DNA of 64,000 bases from JAJRZL01 sp964557855 (GTDB lineage: Bacteria > Zixibacteria > MSB-5A5 > GN15 > FEB-12). The DNA lies in contig CAZLBP010000019.1 of assembly GCA_964557855.1 (NCBI GenBank), positions 1 to 64,000 of the forward strand, in the 5' to 3' direction. How positions within the stretch are numbered: the first letter of the stretch is position 1; the number at the start of each line of letters is the position of its first letter. The position numbers and the translations under genes are program-made. The notes under the pieces were generated by a model. The model searched no databases. It was not told where the DNA came from and was given only the letters and a program-made list of their open reading frames with translations. Shown in pieces: positions 6,606 through 15,704 of this stretch.

Positions 6606-7262
6606 TCAGCGGCTGAACAGACTCAGATCAGTAGCCCGCTTGTAGTTCTTGAAATGGATCTTGGCGACATTGGCAAGTTCATCAGTGCCGTACTTACGGA
6701 CGAAAGCCCGGCCGGCTTCGTCGACTATCGGCGCGGCGCCCTTCGGCAGGTTCAGATCGTACTTTTCGCTCAGCTTATCCAGCTCCCGAATAAAGGCCGC
6801 GCGGGCCAAAATCGAGGCCGCCGCCACTTGAAAGACATCTTCCCCCCGAAACTGCTGGTGAACGTCGACCGTCATTCCTGTCCGTTTGACTTCGTTTTCG
6901 ATCAGCTCGGTCTTACCGAACTGATCGACCACGACCTGGTCGGCCTCGTTGTCCTTCAGCAAATCGACAATCACCCGCGCATGCCCCGCCGCCAGCAGCT
7001 TGTTAAGGTTCTTGATGCGCAGGTACTGCTTATTGTATTGTGCGGGCGGGATGACGAGTATTTCATGGGGGTAAAGATTGCTCAAATAGTCGGCTATCTC
7101 GAGGACACGGTTGTTTGAAATCTTCTTGCCGTCGCGTACGCCGTATTCGGACAGCCGATCGCGATCACTGTCGGGCGCCAGGAACGAGGCAATTACGAGC
7201 GGACCGAAGAAATCCCCCTTCCCTGATTCATCGACCCCGACAATCCGGCGTGCAGCGCCCAT
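6606..7262 (-). CDS. rnhC: Ribonuclease HIII catalytic domain protein
   Basis: Hydrolyses the RNA strand of RNA-DNA hybrids. The N-terminal motif 'VDESGKGDFFGPLVIA' (residues 9-24) is the RNase HIII form, not the 'DEAGRGPLAGP' form of RNase HII. Asp/Glu carboxylates follow in 'VRDGKKIS' and 'VVDQFG', and 'QVAAASILARAAF' is the usual late helix. At 218 residues it lacks the N-terminal TBP-like substrate-binding domain of typical RNase HIII (about 300 residues). There is no room for it, because the ATG lies 2 nt after the EF-P stop, suggesting coupled translation. Confidence 0.88.
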   Translation of the reverse strand: MGAARRIVGVDESGKGDFFGPLVIASFLAPDSDRDRLSEYGVRDGKKISNNRVLEIADYLSNLYPHEILVIPPAQYNKQYLRIKNLNKLLAAGHARVIVDLLKDNEADQVVVDQFGKTELIENEVKRTGMTVDVHQQFRGEDVFQVAAASILARAAFIRELDKLSEKYDLNLPKGAAPIVDEAGRAFVRKYGTDELANVAKIHFKNYKRATDLSLFSR

Positions 7263-7264
7263 GC

Positions 7265-7825
7265 TTAATTGGCGCGCTCGATATATTCGCCGGTACGGGT
7301 GTCCACCTTGACCTGGTCCCCTTCTTTGATAAAAGGCGGGACCTTGACCTCCAGCCCGGTTTGCAGCTTCGCGGGCTTGGTGATGTTGGAAACCGTATCA
7401 CCCTTGACTGCCGGCTCGCTCTCGACTACTTCCAGAATTACCGAAGCCGGCAGATCGACCGAGATGGCCTCGCCGTCCAGAAACATCACCTTATATTCAT
7501 CGTTTTCCAACAGATACCACTTGGCGTCGCCGAGATTGTCAACCGGAATCGACACCTGTTCGAACGAAGTCGTGTCCATGAAGGTGTATTCCCCCACGTT
7601 CTCGTACAGGTACTGCATCTTGCGTTCTTCGACATCGGGAGCTTTGAACGAGTCGTTGGACCCGAACACTTTCTCCTGTATGGAGCCGGTCTTTATGTGT
7701 TTGAGTTTGGTGCGGATGTTGGCCTTGCCACGTCCCATCTTAAAGTGTTGGTAATCGATAACATAATACGGCTCGTCATCTACCAGTATCCGCAGACCTT
7801 TTCTAAAGTCAGACGGTGAATACAT
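7265..7825 (-). CDS. efp: Translation elongation factor P
   Basis: EF-P binds the ribosome between the P and E sites and relieves stalling at polyproline. The 186-residue length and three beta-barrel (KOW/OB/OB) layout are standard. The tip loop 'GRGKANIRTKL' places the modifiable Lys at residue 34, as in the lysine-type EF-P family; the C-terminal 'GDQVKVDTRTGEYIERA' is canonical. An AGGAGG site lies 7-8 nt before the ATG. Weak promoter-like boxes (TTGAAC, 15 bp, TATATT) lie upstream on the minus strand at 7853-7879. It is co-oriented with rnhC, 2 nt downstream. Confidence 0.97.
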   Translation of the reverse strand: MYSPSDFRKGLRILVDDEPYYVIDYQHFKMGRGKANIRTKLKHIKTGSIQEKVFGSNDSFKAPDVEERKMQYLYENVGEYTFMDTTSFEQVSIPVDNLGDAKWYLLENDEYKVMFLDGEAISVDLPASVILEVVESEPAVKGDTVSNITKPAKLQTGLEVKVPPFIKEGDQVKVDTRTGEYIERAN

Positions 7826-8140
7826 TTATGTCCTCCTAATTTAACGGCGCGTAATATAACAAAATGTGCGTTGGTTCAAACAGATTTTTGTGCTGTTTGA
7901 CGGATGATGCGGACATCTGCCGTTCACGGGAGTGCGGTTCCGGCGGGTCTGAAGTCCCGCGCGGCACAACACGAGAGGCTGCCTTAATTGGGAAGATGTG
8001 GAGTGTCAAGCCAACAACCGACTCCGATTCCCGTCTTGAAGGGAGTGGCCGAAGGGCGAGGTGTGTTTGTGAAGGAAATACATCTCAGGGTCCGGCATCC
8101 CGCCAATAGGTGATACCCGTCGGCATCAGTTGGAATCTGA
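7826..8140. other. Intergenic region between the histidine kinase and efp
   Basis: 315 bases without a convincing gene. Apart from the weak efp promoter candidate next to position 7860, I see no hairpin, repeat or RNA gene here. Short frames are overlaps of neighbouring genes or chance. Confidence 0.5.
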
Positions 8141-9988
8141 TCAGACAGACGACCGGGCGGGATCGGAAGTATCAATGTCCTGAACAGTGTCGGTGCTTTT
8201 CCTGGGCAGGCAAATTCGAAAAGTCGTCCCATCCCCGACTACCGATTCGACCGATATTCGCCCGCCGTGCAGGTCGATCACTTTGGCGGCGAGGGGCATA
8301 CCGAGCCCGGTGCCGGAAGGTCGGGAGGAGTAGAAAGGCGTGAAGATGTTATCGATCTGGTCACGCGCTATGCCGCAGCCGTAGTCTCGCACCAGAATAA
8401 TCGTTTCAGTAGTCCGCGATTGAACCTGTATGTCTATCTTTGTGTCCTGTTGGGGCGAGGCGTCAATGGCGTTGTCAATCAGGTTCGTGACGGCCTGACG
8501 GAACAAGAGCGGGTCAATCGAAACGGATACATCGGCCGGACATTCCAGTGTGAACCGGAGCCGTGTACTGTCATCATTCCCATATCCTTGACAGATCTCC
8601 TGCAAGAACTCGCGCAGCGGAGTCTCGATCGGGCGTGCCGCCAGCGGTCGCGCGAACTGCAGGAATCTCTCCGTCAGTTCTTTCGCCTCGTGGGTACCGT
8701 CCAGCAGTTCCTTTACGGCGGGATCGTCGAAACCGAATTTGGCCAGTCGCTTCTGAAGGAGTCTCACGTATCCGGCGACGGCGCCCAACGAATTGCGCAA
8801 TTGATGAGCGAGTCCGCCGGACATTTCACCCAGCGCCGCCAGGCGTTTCTTTGTCTCCAACTCTCGCCGCAGCTGTTCCCGTTCCGTGAGATCGTTGATC
8901 ACCAGAGCCGCGCCGATGAAGGCGCCCTCAGAATCGGCTACTGTCGTCATAGTTACGCCCAGTCTGAGAGACGTATGGTCCTGCAGATCGTAATCGATCT
9001 CACTGTACCCGGCAGCGTGGCCAGATGTCAGCACTTCATTCAAACGGCCCGCGATTTCAGCGTTGTCAGGCAGTACTTCCGTGAAATGCTTGCCCTCATC
9101 GTCACTTGCGGTCAATCTCAGCAGCTTCTTGATGGTACCATTGAGAGTCACCAGCCGCCCGGTTGTGTCGGTGGTGATAACACCGGAATTGCCTGAGTCC
9201 AACAGAAACTGGCTGAATTGTTCCGCGGATTCCGCCCGGTTCTCGATGGCTTTATTCAGGCGGAGCAACTCCTGCTCTTTGTCCCGTAGTTCGGCGATGA
9301 TGTTTTCATACTCATCGACAATCTGGTCCACGTCGTCCTCATGCCGATTCTCGAGTCGCCCGGCGTTCACGGCGGCCCTGATAATTCTTCGGAAGGGCGT
9401 AATGATAAACCGTGAAAGTAAAATGCAGATCGCGAGAATGCCGAGTACGGCTACTGAGCCGACCATCACGACCACGCGGTGACTGTCATCGAGAAACGCC
9501 AAATCATCTATGTTTCTGGACAGAATCAACAAGCTGCGGCCCTTGCCGGAGGACAGGGGAGTAACGTAGTAATACTCCGCCTCATGACCGCGGGTCAGCG
9601 TTTCGAACTCGGACGCAAGCAGCTTCTGTGCCAGATTCGGCAGATGATCGGGTGGAAACTGACGAACCGTGGCTACAAACCATTGACGGCGGGTTTCGAT
9701 CGACGCGTCCGAAGGAACAGCCGAAATAATGTGCAGGGAACTCAGTCTGTATTCATGTTTGATGTGCTCACTGTCCGCGGCAGTGAGTCGAGGGACGGCC
9801 CCATCCGGCAACACCCTGTTCACGGCCAGGGCCGCGTTGTTGAAGCCAGTCAGGACCGACTGGCGCTTGGCGGTTCGGGCACGATAGATGATCAGATTCG
9901 ATACGAAGTTCAAACTCAGGAGAAGCAGAACTATTGCCAAAACGCCCAGATGGATTTCAGACTTGAATTTCCTTTTTGAGCTCCCCAT
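8141..9988 (-). CDS. Membrane PAS sensor histidine kinase (NtrB-like)
   Basis: A 615-residue kinase that would phosphorylate a response regulator on sensing a periplasmic or membrane signal. It has a transmembrane segment at about 15-35, an extracytoplasmic domain of about 140 residues and a second membrane segment at about 178-198. Next come a coiled linker (HAMP-like position), a PAS domain at about 265-370 ('GVITTDTTGRLVTLN'), and a HisKA domain with the phospho-His near 395 ('GEMSGGLAHQLRNSLGA'). The ATPase domain shows the N box ('NLIDNAIDAS'), 'DYGCGIA' and 'GTGLGM'. It is last in the run downstream of prepilin peptidase. The nearest sigma-54 response regulator (20855-22195) is a possible partner, inferred from kinase type only. 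Confidence 0.92.
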   Translation of the reverse strand: MGSSKRKFKSEIHLGVLAIVLLLLSLNFVSNLIIYRARTAKRQSVLTGFNNAALAVNRVLPDGAVPRLTAADSEHIKHEYRLSSLHIISAVPSDASIETRRQWFVATVRQFPPDHLPNLAQKLLASEFETLTRGHEAEYYYVTPLSSGKGRSLLILSRNIDDLAFLDDSHRVVVMVGSVAVLGILAICILLSRFIITPFRRIIRAAVNAGRLENRHEDDVDQIVDEYENIIAELRDKEQELLRLNKAIENRAESAEQFSQFLLDSGNSGVITTDTTGRLVTLNGTIKKLLRLTASDDEGKHFTEVLPDNAEIAGRLNEVLTSGHAAGYSEIDYDLQDHTSLRLGVTMTTVADSEGAFIGAALVINDLTEREQLRRELETKKRLAALGEMSGGLAHQLRNSLGAVAGYVRLLQKRLAKFGFDDPAVKELLDGTHEAKELTERFLQFARPLAARPIETPLREFLQEICQGYGNDDSTRLRFTLECPADVSVSIDPLLFRQAVTNLIDNAIDASPQQDTKIDIQVQSRTTETIILVRDYGCGIARDQIDNIFTPFYSSRPSGTGLGMPLAAKVIDLHGGRISVESVVGDGTTFRICLPRKSTDTVQDIDTSDPARSSV

Positions 9989-10031
9989 AATGTACTATAC
10001 AACCTATGTATCTCCTGACGGTCAAAGCCGA

Positions 10032-10832
10032 TCAGGGAGCCACGCCGACTGCCGGGATACCGACAACATGAGAGACGTAGAACTCGATAACTTGAGAACC
10101 ATATATCATGGCCGCCACCGCCGCCAGGGCCAGAAACGGTCCGAACGGAATCATCCGGGATTGACGGAGTTTGGCGGAGAACATCATCATCCCCAAAGAA
10201 ACAACCAGACCGATAACGGCGGAAGAAATGAAAATAAACAGTACCTGCTTCCAGCCGAGGAACGCCCCCAGCATGGCCGCCATCTTGATGTCTCCCCCGC
10301 CCATCGATTCTTTCTTGAACAGCCAATCACCGAGCAGTGCGATCAGGAAAAGCGACCCACCGCCGACGAGAAGCCCGATTGCCGACGAGATGATGCCTAT
10401 ACCGCCGGGCAGGAACGAGACGCCCAGGGCCAGGACGATGCCCGGCAGCGTGATCGAGTCAGGAATTATGTAGTAATCCAAATCGATGAAGAAGATGACG
10501 ATCAGGATCGAGACGAGCAAAGCATGGGTAACGAAAGAGAATGACAGGCCGTAATACGAGAAGAAGTAACAGTAGGTCAGGCCGTTAAGCAGTTCGACCA
10601 GCGGATAGCGCAGGGATATCTTGTCTCTGCAGAAGGCGCAGCGGCCGCGGAGAAGAACCACGCTCAACAGGGGGATGTTATGATACCATTGCAGTTGCCG
10701 GCCGCAGCCGGGACAGACCGAGCGGCTCCTCGCCAGAGGCAGTTTGCGCGGCAATCGGTAAATGACTACGTTCAGGAATGAACCGATGCACAAGCCCAGA
10801 AGACCAATCCAGATGAGAACTATGGTATTCAT
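10032..10832 (-). CDS. pilD: Prepilin peptidase / N-methyltransferase
   Basis: An inner-membrane aspartic protease that cleaves and N-methylates type IV pilin and type II secretion pseudopilin leaders. The 266 residues have about seven or eight membrane helices. The N-terminal methylase domain has 'GSFLNVVIYRLPR' and two Cys pairs, 'CPGC' and 'CAFC'. The catalytic aspartates are in 'IDLDYYIIPD' and 'GGGDIKM'. No pilin genes are in the window, so the peptidase serves a locus elsewhere. It lies between rsmE and the histidine kinase on the same strand. Confidence 0.95.
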   Translation of the reverse strand: MNTIVLIWIGLLGLCIGSFLNVVIYRLPRKLPLARSRSVCPGCGRQLQWYHNIPLLSVVLLRGRCAFCRDKISLRYPLVELLNGLTYCYFFSYYGLSFSFVTHALLVSILIVIFFIDLDYYIIPDSITLPGIVLALGVSFLPGGIGIISSAIGLLVGGGSLFLIALLGDWLFKKESMGGGDIKMAAMLGAFLGWKQVLFIFISSAVIGLVVSLGMMMFSAKLRQSRMIPFGPFLALAAVAAMIYGSQVIEFYVSHVVGIPAVGVAP

Positions 10833-10859
10833 ATAGTAGGTATATCGGATATCCGGGAG

Positions 10860-11609
10860 TTAACTCAACTCCCCGAGAAGATTCATGATAAGAGCGCAGA
10901 CGACGGGCCCGGCAGTCTCGGTGCGCAGAATTCGTCCTCCGAGAGAAATAACTTGATAGCCGGCTTCTGACGCGGCGCCAACTTCTTCCTGCGCAAAGCC
11001 CGATTCCGGACCAACCAGTACGGTCACTCTTCTGCTGAAGTCCTCCTGTTTGAGTCGATCAAAAGGAGTGCTGCGGTTGCCCGGATGAAAAATCAAGTTG
11101 ACGAATTCTGAATCGGTCTCGTTTAAGAAATCCCGTAAGCCGATTGGCAGCGAAATGTCCGGGCGGTAGGAGCGACGAGACTGTTTCATGGCGGCCAGCG
11201 CCACTTTTTCCCAGCGTCGCAGCCGGGAGGCGATCCTCTTGGGATCGTCCAGATTCATTTTGGACGATTGCGTTAACAGCGGCACGAACCGTTTAACTCC
11301 CAATTCGGTGCCTTTTTCGATCACCGTATCGAATTTGTATCCGGTCGACAGCCCGGCTGCCAGAGTCAGGCCGACCCGGGGCTCACCAAAGTTGCGTATT
11401 TCATTGAAGACCCGAGCCTGGATCGTCCGAGCCCGATTGGAAGTGCAGATTTCAGCTCGTACGGCCAGGCCGAGACCATCGACAATCATAACCGGACTGC
11501 CCGTCACCAGGCGCAATACCTGTGTAGCGTGGCGGCCTTCCTCTTGCGGCAGATCGATTATATCATGGGAGCGACATTCGGGAGGGGCATAGAATACGGG
11601 AATATGCAT
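10860..11609 (-). CDS. rsmE: 16S rRNA (uracil-1498-N3) methyltransferase
   Basis: A SPOUT-fold methyltransferase using S-adenosylmethionine to methylate U1498 of 16S rRNA. It has 249 residues, typical of the family. Signature elements are 'KGTELGVKRFVPLLTQSS', 'AAMKQSRRSYRPDI' and the SAM-knot region 'LVGPESGF' followed by 'SLGGRILRTETA'. The usual 'GPEGG' is 'GPESG' here, a conservative change. The ATG is 1 nt after the stop of prmA, indicating co-transcription; prmA-rsmE adjacency after dnaJ is common in bacteria. Confidence 0.95.
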   Translation of the reverse strand: MHIPVFYAPPECRSHDIIDLPQEEGRHATQVLRLVTGSPVMIVDGLGLAVRAEICTSNRARTIQARVFNEIRNFGEPRVGLTLAAGLSTGYKFDTVIEKGTELGVKRFVPLLTQSSKMNLDDPKRIASRLRRWEKVALAAMKQSRRSYRPDISLPIGLRDFLNETDSEFVNLIFHPGNRSTPFDRLKQEDFSRRVTVLVGPESGFAQEEVGAASEAGYQVISLGGRILRTETAGPVVCALIMNLLGELS

Positions 11610-11610
11610 T

Positions 11611-12519
11611 TTACTTCTTCGTTACGACGACTGAGAACCACTCGTAATCGGCTGTCTCCTCGATTACAGAGAGTCCCTGTTGTTCCAGTCGAGCGGATAC
11701 TTCCGCCAAATCCTGCTGCAACAGGCCGGAAAGCACCAGCGTGCCGCCCCGTTTGAGAAGGTTGGCCAGCTGCGGCATGATACCGAGGATCGTGTTCTTG
11801 ATGAGGTTGGCACAGACAAAATCATACGGCTCATCGTCGCTACAGACGTCCACTGTTCCGTGAACTACATTATATGGCGTCTGAACAGCATTGACAGCGA
11901 AGTTGTCCGTACAGTTCGCTACGGCATCGGGATCGTTGTCGACAGCCTTAATATAACCGGCTTTGAGTTTGTCGGCGAGAATCGAGAGTATGCCGGAGCC
12001 GCAGCCGAGATCCAGAAACCGTGTATCCGGGAGCAGCCGCTCTCGTATGACCTTGAGACACGTGCGAGTCGTCTCATGACTGCCCGTACCGAAAGCCATC
12101 CTGGGTTCAATGATAATGTCAAACGGGACCGGGGTCGGCAACAGCTCCCACGGCGGTCGCACCACGATGTCATCCGTGATACGGAGCAACTTGACCGATT
12201 TACGGTACTCTTCCTCCCAGCCGTCACGCTGGATTACGTGATAAGTGATCTCCGGTATCGAGTACAGACTGCTGTCCAGTATCTGTTCGATGTACTTGCG
12301 GATGCCTTCTTGCGTGCGAGCCAATTGCTCACTCGGAACGTAGAAAATAATGCCCGTGATTCCCGCCTCTTCTTCCTCCTCGAGAACAAGGCCGTCGGCT
12401 ACATGGTGGATGATGTGGTCACACACGAGATCGACGTATTCATCAGGAACATCGACCCGCAATTCGGCTACTTCCTGCGCCGTGGAATGTTTGTTGTCCG
12501 ACATTGTGCAGCGGCCCAT
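11611..12519 (-). CDS. prmA: Ribosomal protein L11 methyltransferase
   Basis: A SAM-dependent class I methyltransferase that trimethylates ribosomal protein L11. It contains 'MAFGTGSHETTRTCL', the SAM-binding 'FLDLGCGSGILSI', the acidic 'AVDNDPDAV' and the late motif 'ANLIKNTI' in the N-P-P-like position. The N-terminal substrate-recognition domain occupies about the first 100 residues. The start is uncertain: ATG at 12519 or ATG at 12504, neither with a clear ribosome binding site. It lies 47 nt downstream of dnaJ and 1 nt upstream of rsmE. Confidence 0.93.
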   Translation of the reverse strand: MGRCTMSDNKHSTAQEVAELRVDVPDEYVDLVCDHIIHHVADGLVLEEEEEAGITGIIFYVPSEQLARTQEGIRKYIEQILDSSLYSIPEITYHVIQRDGWEEEYRKSVKLLRITDDIVVRPPWELLPTPVPFDIIIEPRMAFGTGSHETTRTCLKVIRERLLPDTRFLDLGCGSGILSILADKLKAGYIKAVDNDPDAVANCTDNFAVNAVQTPYNVVHGTVDVCSDDEPYDFVCANLIKNTILGIMPQLANLLKRGGTLVLSGLLQQDLAEVSARLEQQGLSVIEETADYEWFSVVVTKK

Positions 12520-12566
12520 TCGTATCGTCAGTTATCAACTTTCGCTGTCACATGTTCCGCTTCGGT

Positions 12567-13736
12567 CTATACCCCGAGGGTCTCGCGCAACTTTTTGAAG
12601 AACGACTTGTTGGCCTCCGGCGTTTTGAACGCCTGTGATTTGGCCAGCTTTGCGAGGAGTCTCTTGTCCTCATCGCTTACCCTGGTCGGCACCCAAACGA
12701 GTACGCGAACGAGCTGATCGCCGCGACCACTTGCGTGCAAATGGGGAATACCTTTGCCGCGGATCTTGAACACTTTGCCCGGCTGGGTCCCGGATGGGAT
12801 CTTGAGCTCGGTTTCACCATCCAGGGTCGGTACTTTAACCGTGCCGCCCAGCACCGCCGTGGTCACCGACAACGGCAATTCGCAGACCACGTTGTCTCCG
12901 TGGCGGGCAAACTGGTCATGTTCCGTTTCTTCGAACACAACGATAAGATCACCGTTCTGGCCATTACCCGGGGCGGCATTGCCCATATTCTCGACCGTCA
13001 TGTAGTTGCCCCCGGACACCCCGGGGGGTACCTTGATGTTCACATTCGACGATCCCCGCACCCGACCTTCCCCCAGACACGTTTTACACGGTTCCGCAAT
13101 AATCTCTCCGGAGCCGCGGCAGACGTCACAAGTAGTAACTTGCTGGATAGTGCCTAAGAAGGTCCGGTTAATGCGACGCACCTGCCCGGCGCCTTTGCAC
13201 TGCGGGCAGGTCTTTTTGGACGATCCGGCCGCGACGCCGCGGCCGTTGCAGTCCTGGCACGAAACGAGGTGTTTGACGTTGACGGATTTCTCGACACCTT
13301 CGGCAATCTCTTCGAGAGAGAGCTCGATACGAATGCGCAGATCTTCTCCGCGTGCTCGTCGGCGGGTGCGACCGCCACCGCCGCCCATTCCGAAGATATC
13401 ATCGAAGATAGAGCCGCCACCACCGAAGTCTCGCATGAAAGCACGAAGCGCGTCACCCAGATCGAATCCCTCGAATCCGCCAAAGCCGCCGCCGAAACCG
13501 GCTCCCTGACCGACCCCGGCATGCCCGAACTGATCGTACATCTGCCGCTTCTGCGGATCTTTGAGGACCTCATAGGCTTCGGTTGCCTCCTTGAACTTGT
13601 CCTCGGCCGTATGATCACCGGGGTTGCGATCCGGATGATATTTGAGGGCCATCTTCCGATAGGCCGATTTAATGTCACTCTCGGAAGCACCCTTGTTGAT
13701 CCCGAGCACTTCGTAATAGTCGCGTTTGGTCGTCAT
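12567..13736 (-). CDS. dnaJ: Chaperone protein DnaJ
   Basis: An Hsp40 co-chaperone that stimulates DnaK ATPase and delivers unfolded substrates. It has 389 residues with complete type I architecture: a J domain with 'HPDRNPGD' (residues about 34-41), a Gly/Phe-rich linker (about 75-110), and a zinc-binding domain with four CxxCxGxG-type repeats ('CQDCNGRG', 'CPQCKGAG', 'CDVCRGSG', 'CKTCLGEG'). The C-terminal substrate-binding beta domains follow. I chose ATG 13736 over the TTG 3 nt upstream, because it directly precedes 'TTKRDYYEVLG'. It follows dnaK by 7 nt in the heat-shock operon. Confidence 0.97.
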   Translation of the reverse strand: MTTKRDYYEVLGINKGASESDIKSAYRKMALKYHPDRNPGDHTAEDKFKEATEAYEVLKDPQKRQMYDQFGHAGVGQGAGFGGGFGGFEGFDLGDALRAFMRDFGGGGSIFDDIFGMGGGGGRTRRRARGEDLRIRIELSLEEIAEGVEKSVNVKHLVSCQDCNGRGVAAGSSKKTCPQCKGAGQVRRINRTFLGTIQQVTTCDVCRGSGEIIAEPCKTCLGEGRVRGSSNVNIKVPPGVSGGNYMTVENMGNAAPGNGQNGDLIVVFEETEHDQFARHGDNVVCELPLSVTTAVLGGTVKVPTLDGETELKIPSGTQPGKVFKIRGKGIPHLHASGRGDQLVRVLVWVPTRVSDEDKRLLAKLAKSQAFKTPEANKSFFKKLRETLGV

Positions 13737-13743
13737 CAATCAA

Positions 13744-15669
13744 CTACTTCTTGTCTTCGTCGACTACTTCATAATCGGCGTCAACCGCACCTTCGTCTTT
13801 CGATTCCTGAGAGCCACCCGCTCCGGCTTCCCCGCCACCTCCCGGCTGTCCGGACGCAGCCTGCTCCGCCTGTGACTGTTTATACATCTCCTCGGCCAGC
13901 TTGTGCGAGGCCTGCATCAACTCTTCCTTGGCGGCGTTGATGGCTTCGGCGGATTCACCGGAGATGGCGTCTTTGAGTTTCTTGACCGACTCTTCGATCT
14001 TGCTCTTCTCATCCGCCGAGACCTTGTCGCCATGCTCCTTGAGTGTCTTCTCGGTGGAGTAGATGAGTTGATCGGCTTCGTTGCGGGCTTTGATCAGATC
14101 GGCCTTTTTCTTGTCTTCCTCGGCGTGCTTCTCGGCATCATTGACCATCTTATCAATCTCTTGATCGGATAATCCCGAGGAAACCTCGATTTTGATAGAC
14201 TGCTCCTTGCCCGTCGCCTTATCCTTGGCGCTCACATTGACAATGCCGTTGGCGTCGATATCGAAGGTCACTTCAATCTGCGGCATGCCTCGCGGGGCCG
14301 GTGGAATACCGACCAGATCGAACCGCCCGAGCGTACGGTTGTCGACTGCCATCTGGCGTTCGCCTTGCAGGACGTGAATCGATACCGCCGTCTGGTTGTC
14401 TTCGGCCGTGGAGAATATCTGTGACTTGCGCGTGGGAATAGTCGTGTTCCGGTCGATCAGTTTGGTCAAGACGCCGCCCAGCGTTTCTATGCCCAGCGAT
14501 AGCGGCGTGACGTCAAGTAACACGATATCCTGCATGTCGCCGGAGAGGACGCCTCCCTGAATGGCGGCGCCGATAGCAACGACTTCGTCCGGATTGACAC
14601 CCTTGTGCGGTTCTTTGCCGAACAGTTCTTTCACCAGACTGACGATCCGCGGCATCCGGGTCATGCCGCCGACCAGAACGACCTCATCGATCTCTCCGGT
14701 CGACAATTTGGCGTCGGCCAGAGCCGCCTTGCACGGCTGGACCGTACGCTGGACCAGGGCATCGGTCAACTGCTCGAACTTCGAGCGACTTAGCGTCAGG
14801 TCCAGGTGCTTCGGCCCGGACTGGTCAGCCGTTATGAAGGGTAGGTTAATATTGGTTTGCATGGTCGATGACAGCTCGATCTTGGCCTTTTCGGCGGCTT
14901 CTTTGAGCCGCTGCAGGGCCATGCGGTCCTTGCGTAAGTCGATACCCTGGGACTTCAGAAACTCCTCGGCCATCCAGTCGATAACGACCTGATCGAAATC
15001 ATCGCCCCCGAGATGGGTGTCGCCGTTGGTAGCGCGTACTTCAAAGACGCCGTCTCCGATTTCGAGAATCGAAATATCGAATGTACCGCCGCCAAGATCG
15101 TACACTGCAATCTTCTCATTCTTCTTCTTGTCCAGACCGTAAGCGAGTGAGGCGGCGGTCGGTTCGTTAATTATACGGAGAACTTCCAGACCGGCAATCT
15201 TGCCGGCATCCTTGGTGGCCTGACGCTGCGAGTCGTTGAAGTAGGCCGGGACGGTGATCACCGCCTGTTTGACTTCGGATCCGAGATAGTTTTCGGCGGC
15301 CTGCTTCAAATGACGCAGGACCATGGCCGATATTTCCGGAGGCGAATACGTCTTACCGCCGGCATCGACCAGAACGGCGCCCTTCTCGTTTTCCGTCACT
15401 TTGTAGGGGACTATTTTTTCTTCCTCGGAAACCTCGTGGTGCATCCGCCCCATGAACCGTTTGATCGAAAAGACGGTATTCTCGGGGTTGGTGACCGCCT
15501 GACGTTTGGCGGCTGCTCCCACCAGACGCTCACCATCCTTGGCGAAAGCTACGACCGATGGTGTCGTGCGGGCGCCTTCCTGATTGGGAATTACTTCCGC
15601 GTCCTTGCCCTCCAGGACGGCCACGCAGGAGTTGGTCGTACCCAAATCTATACCTATTATCTTACCCAT
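13744..15669 (-). CDS. dnaK: Chaperone protein DnaK (Hsp70)
   Basis: An ATP-dependent Hsp70 chaperone of 641 residues. The nucleotide-binding domain begins 'GKIIGIDLGTTNS' and contains 'AVYDLGGGTFDIS' and 'VVLVGGMTRMP'; the interdomain linker 'DIVLLDVTPLSLGIETLGG' is intact. The substrate-binding domain and helical lid are followed by a Gly/Ala/Glu-rich tail ending 'YEVVDEDKK', the usual acidic C-terminus. It lies between grpE and dnaJ and is expected to be repressed by HrcA through the CIRCE-like operator at 17459-17485. Confidence 0.98.
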   Translation of the reverse strand: MGKIIGIDLGTTNSCVAVLEGKDAEVIPNQEGARTTPSVVAFAKDGERLVGAAAKRQAVTNPENTVFSIKRFMGRMHHEVSEEEKIVPYKVTENEKGAVLVDAGGKTYSPPEISAMVLRHLKQAAENYLGSEVKQAVITVPAYFNDSQRQATKDAGKIAGLEVLRIINEPTAASLAYGLDKKKNEKIAVYDLGGGTFDISILEIGDGVFEVRATNGDTHLGGDDFDQVVIDWMAEEFLKSQGIDLRKDRMALQRLKEAAEKAKIELSSTMQTNINLPFITADQSGPKHLDLTLSRSKFEQLTDALVQRTVQPCKAALADAKLSTGEIDEVVLVGGMTRMPRIVSLVKELFGKEPHKGVNPDEVVAIGAAIQGGVLSGDMQDIVLLDVTPLSLGIETLGGVLTKLIDRNTTIPTRKSQIFSTAEDNQTAVSIHVLQGERQMAVDNRTLGRFDLVGIPPAPRGMPQIEVTFDIDANGIVNVSAKDKATGKEQSIKIEVSSGLSDQEIDKMVNDAEKHAEEDKKKADLIKARNEADQLIYSTEKTLKEHGDKVSADEKSKIEESVKKLKDAISGESAEAINAAKEELMQASHKLAEEMYKQSQAEQAASGQPGGGGEAGAGGSQESKDEGAVDADYEVVDEDKK

Positions 15670-15704
15670 AGCGGTACTCCTCTTATATCTTGATTTGCAG
15701 AATT

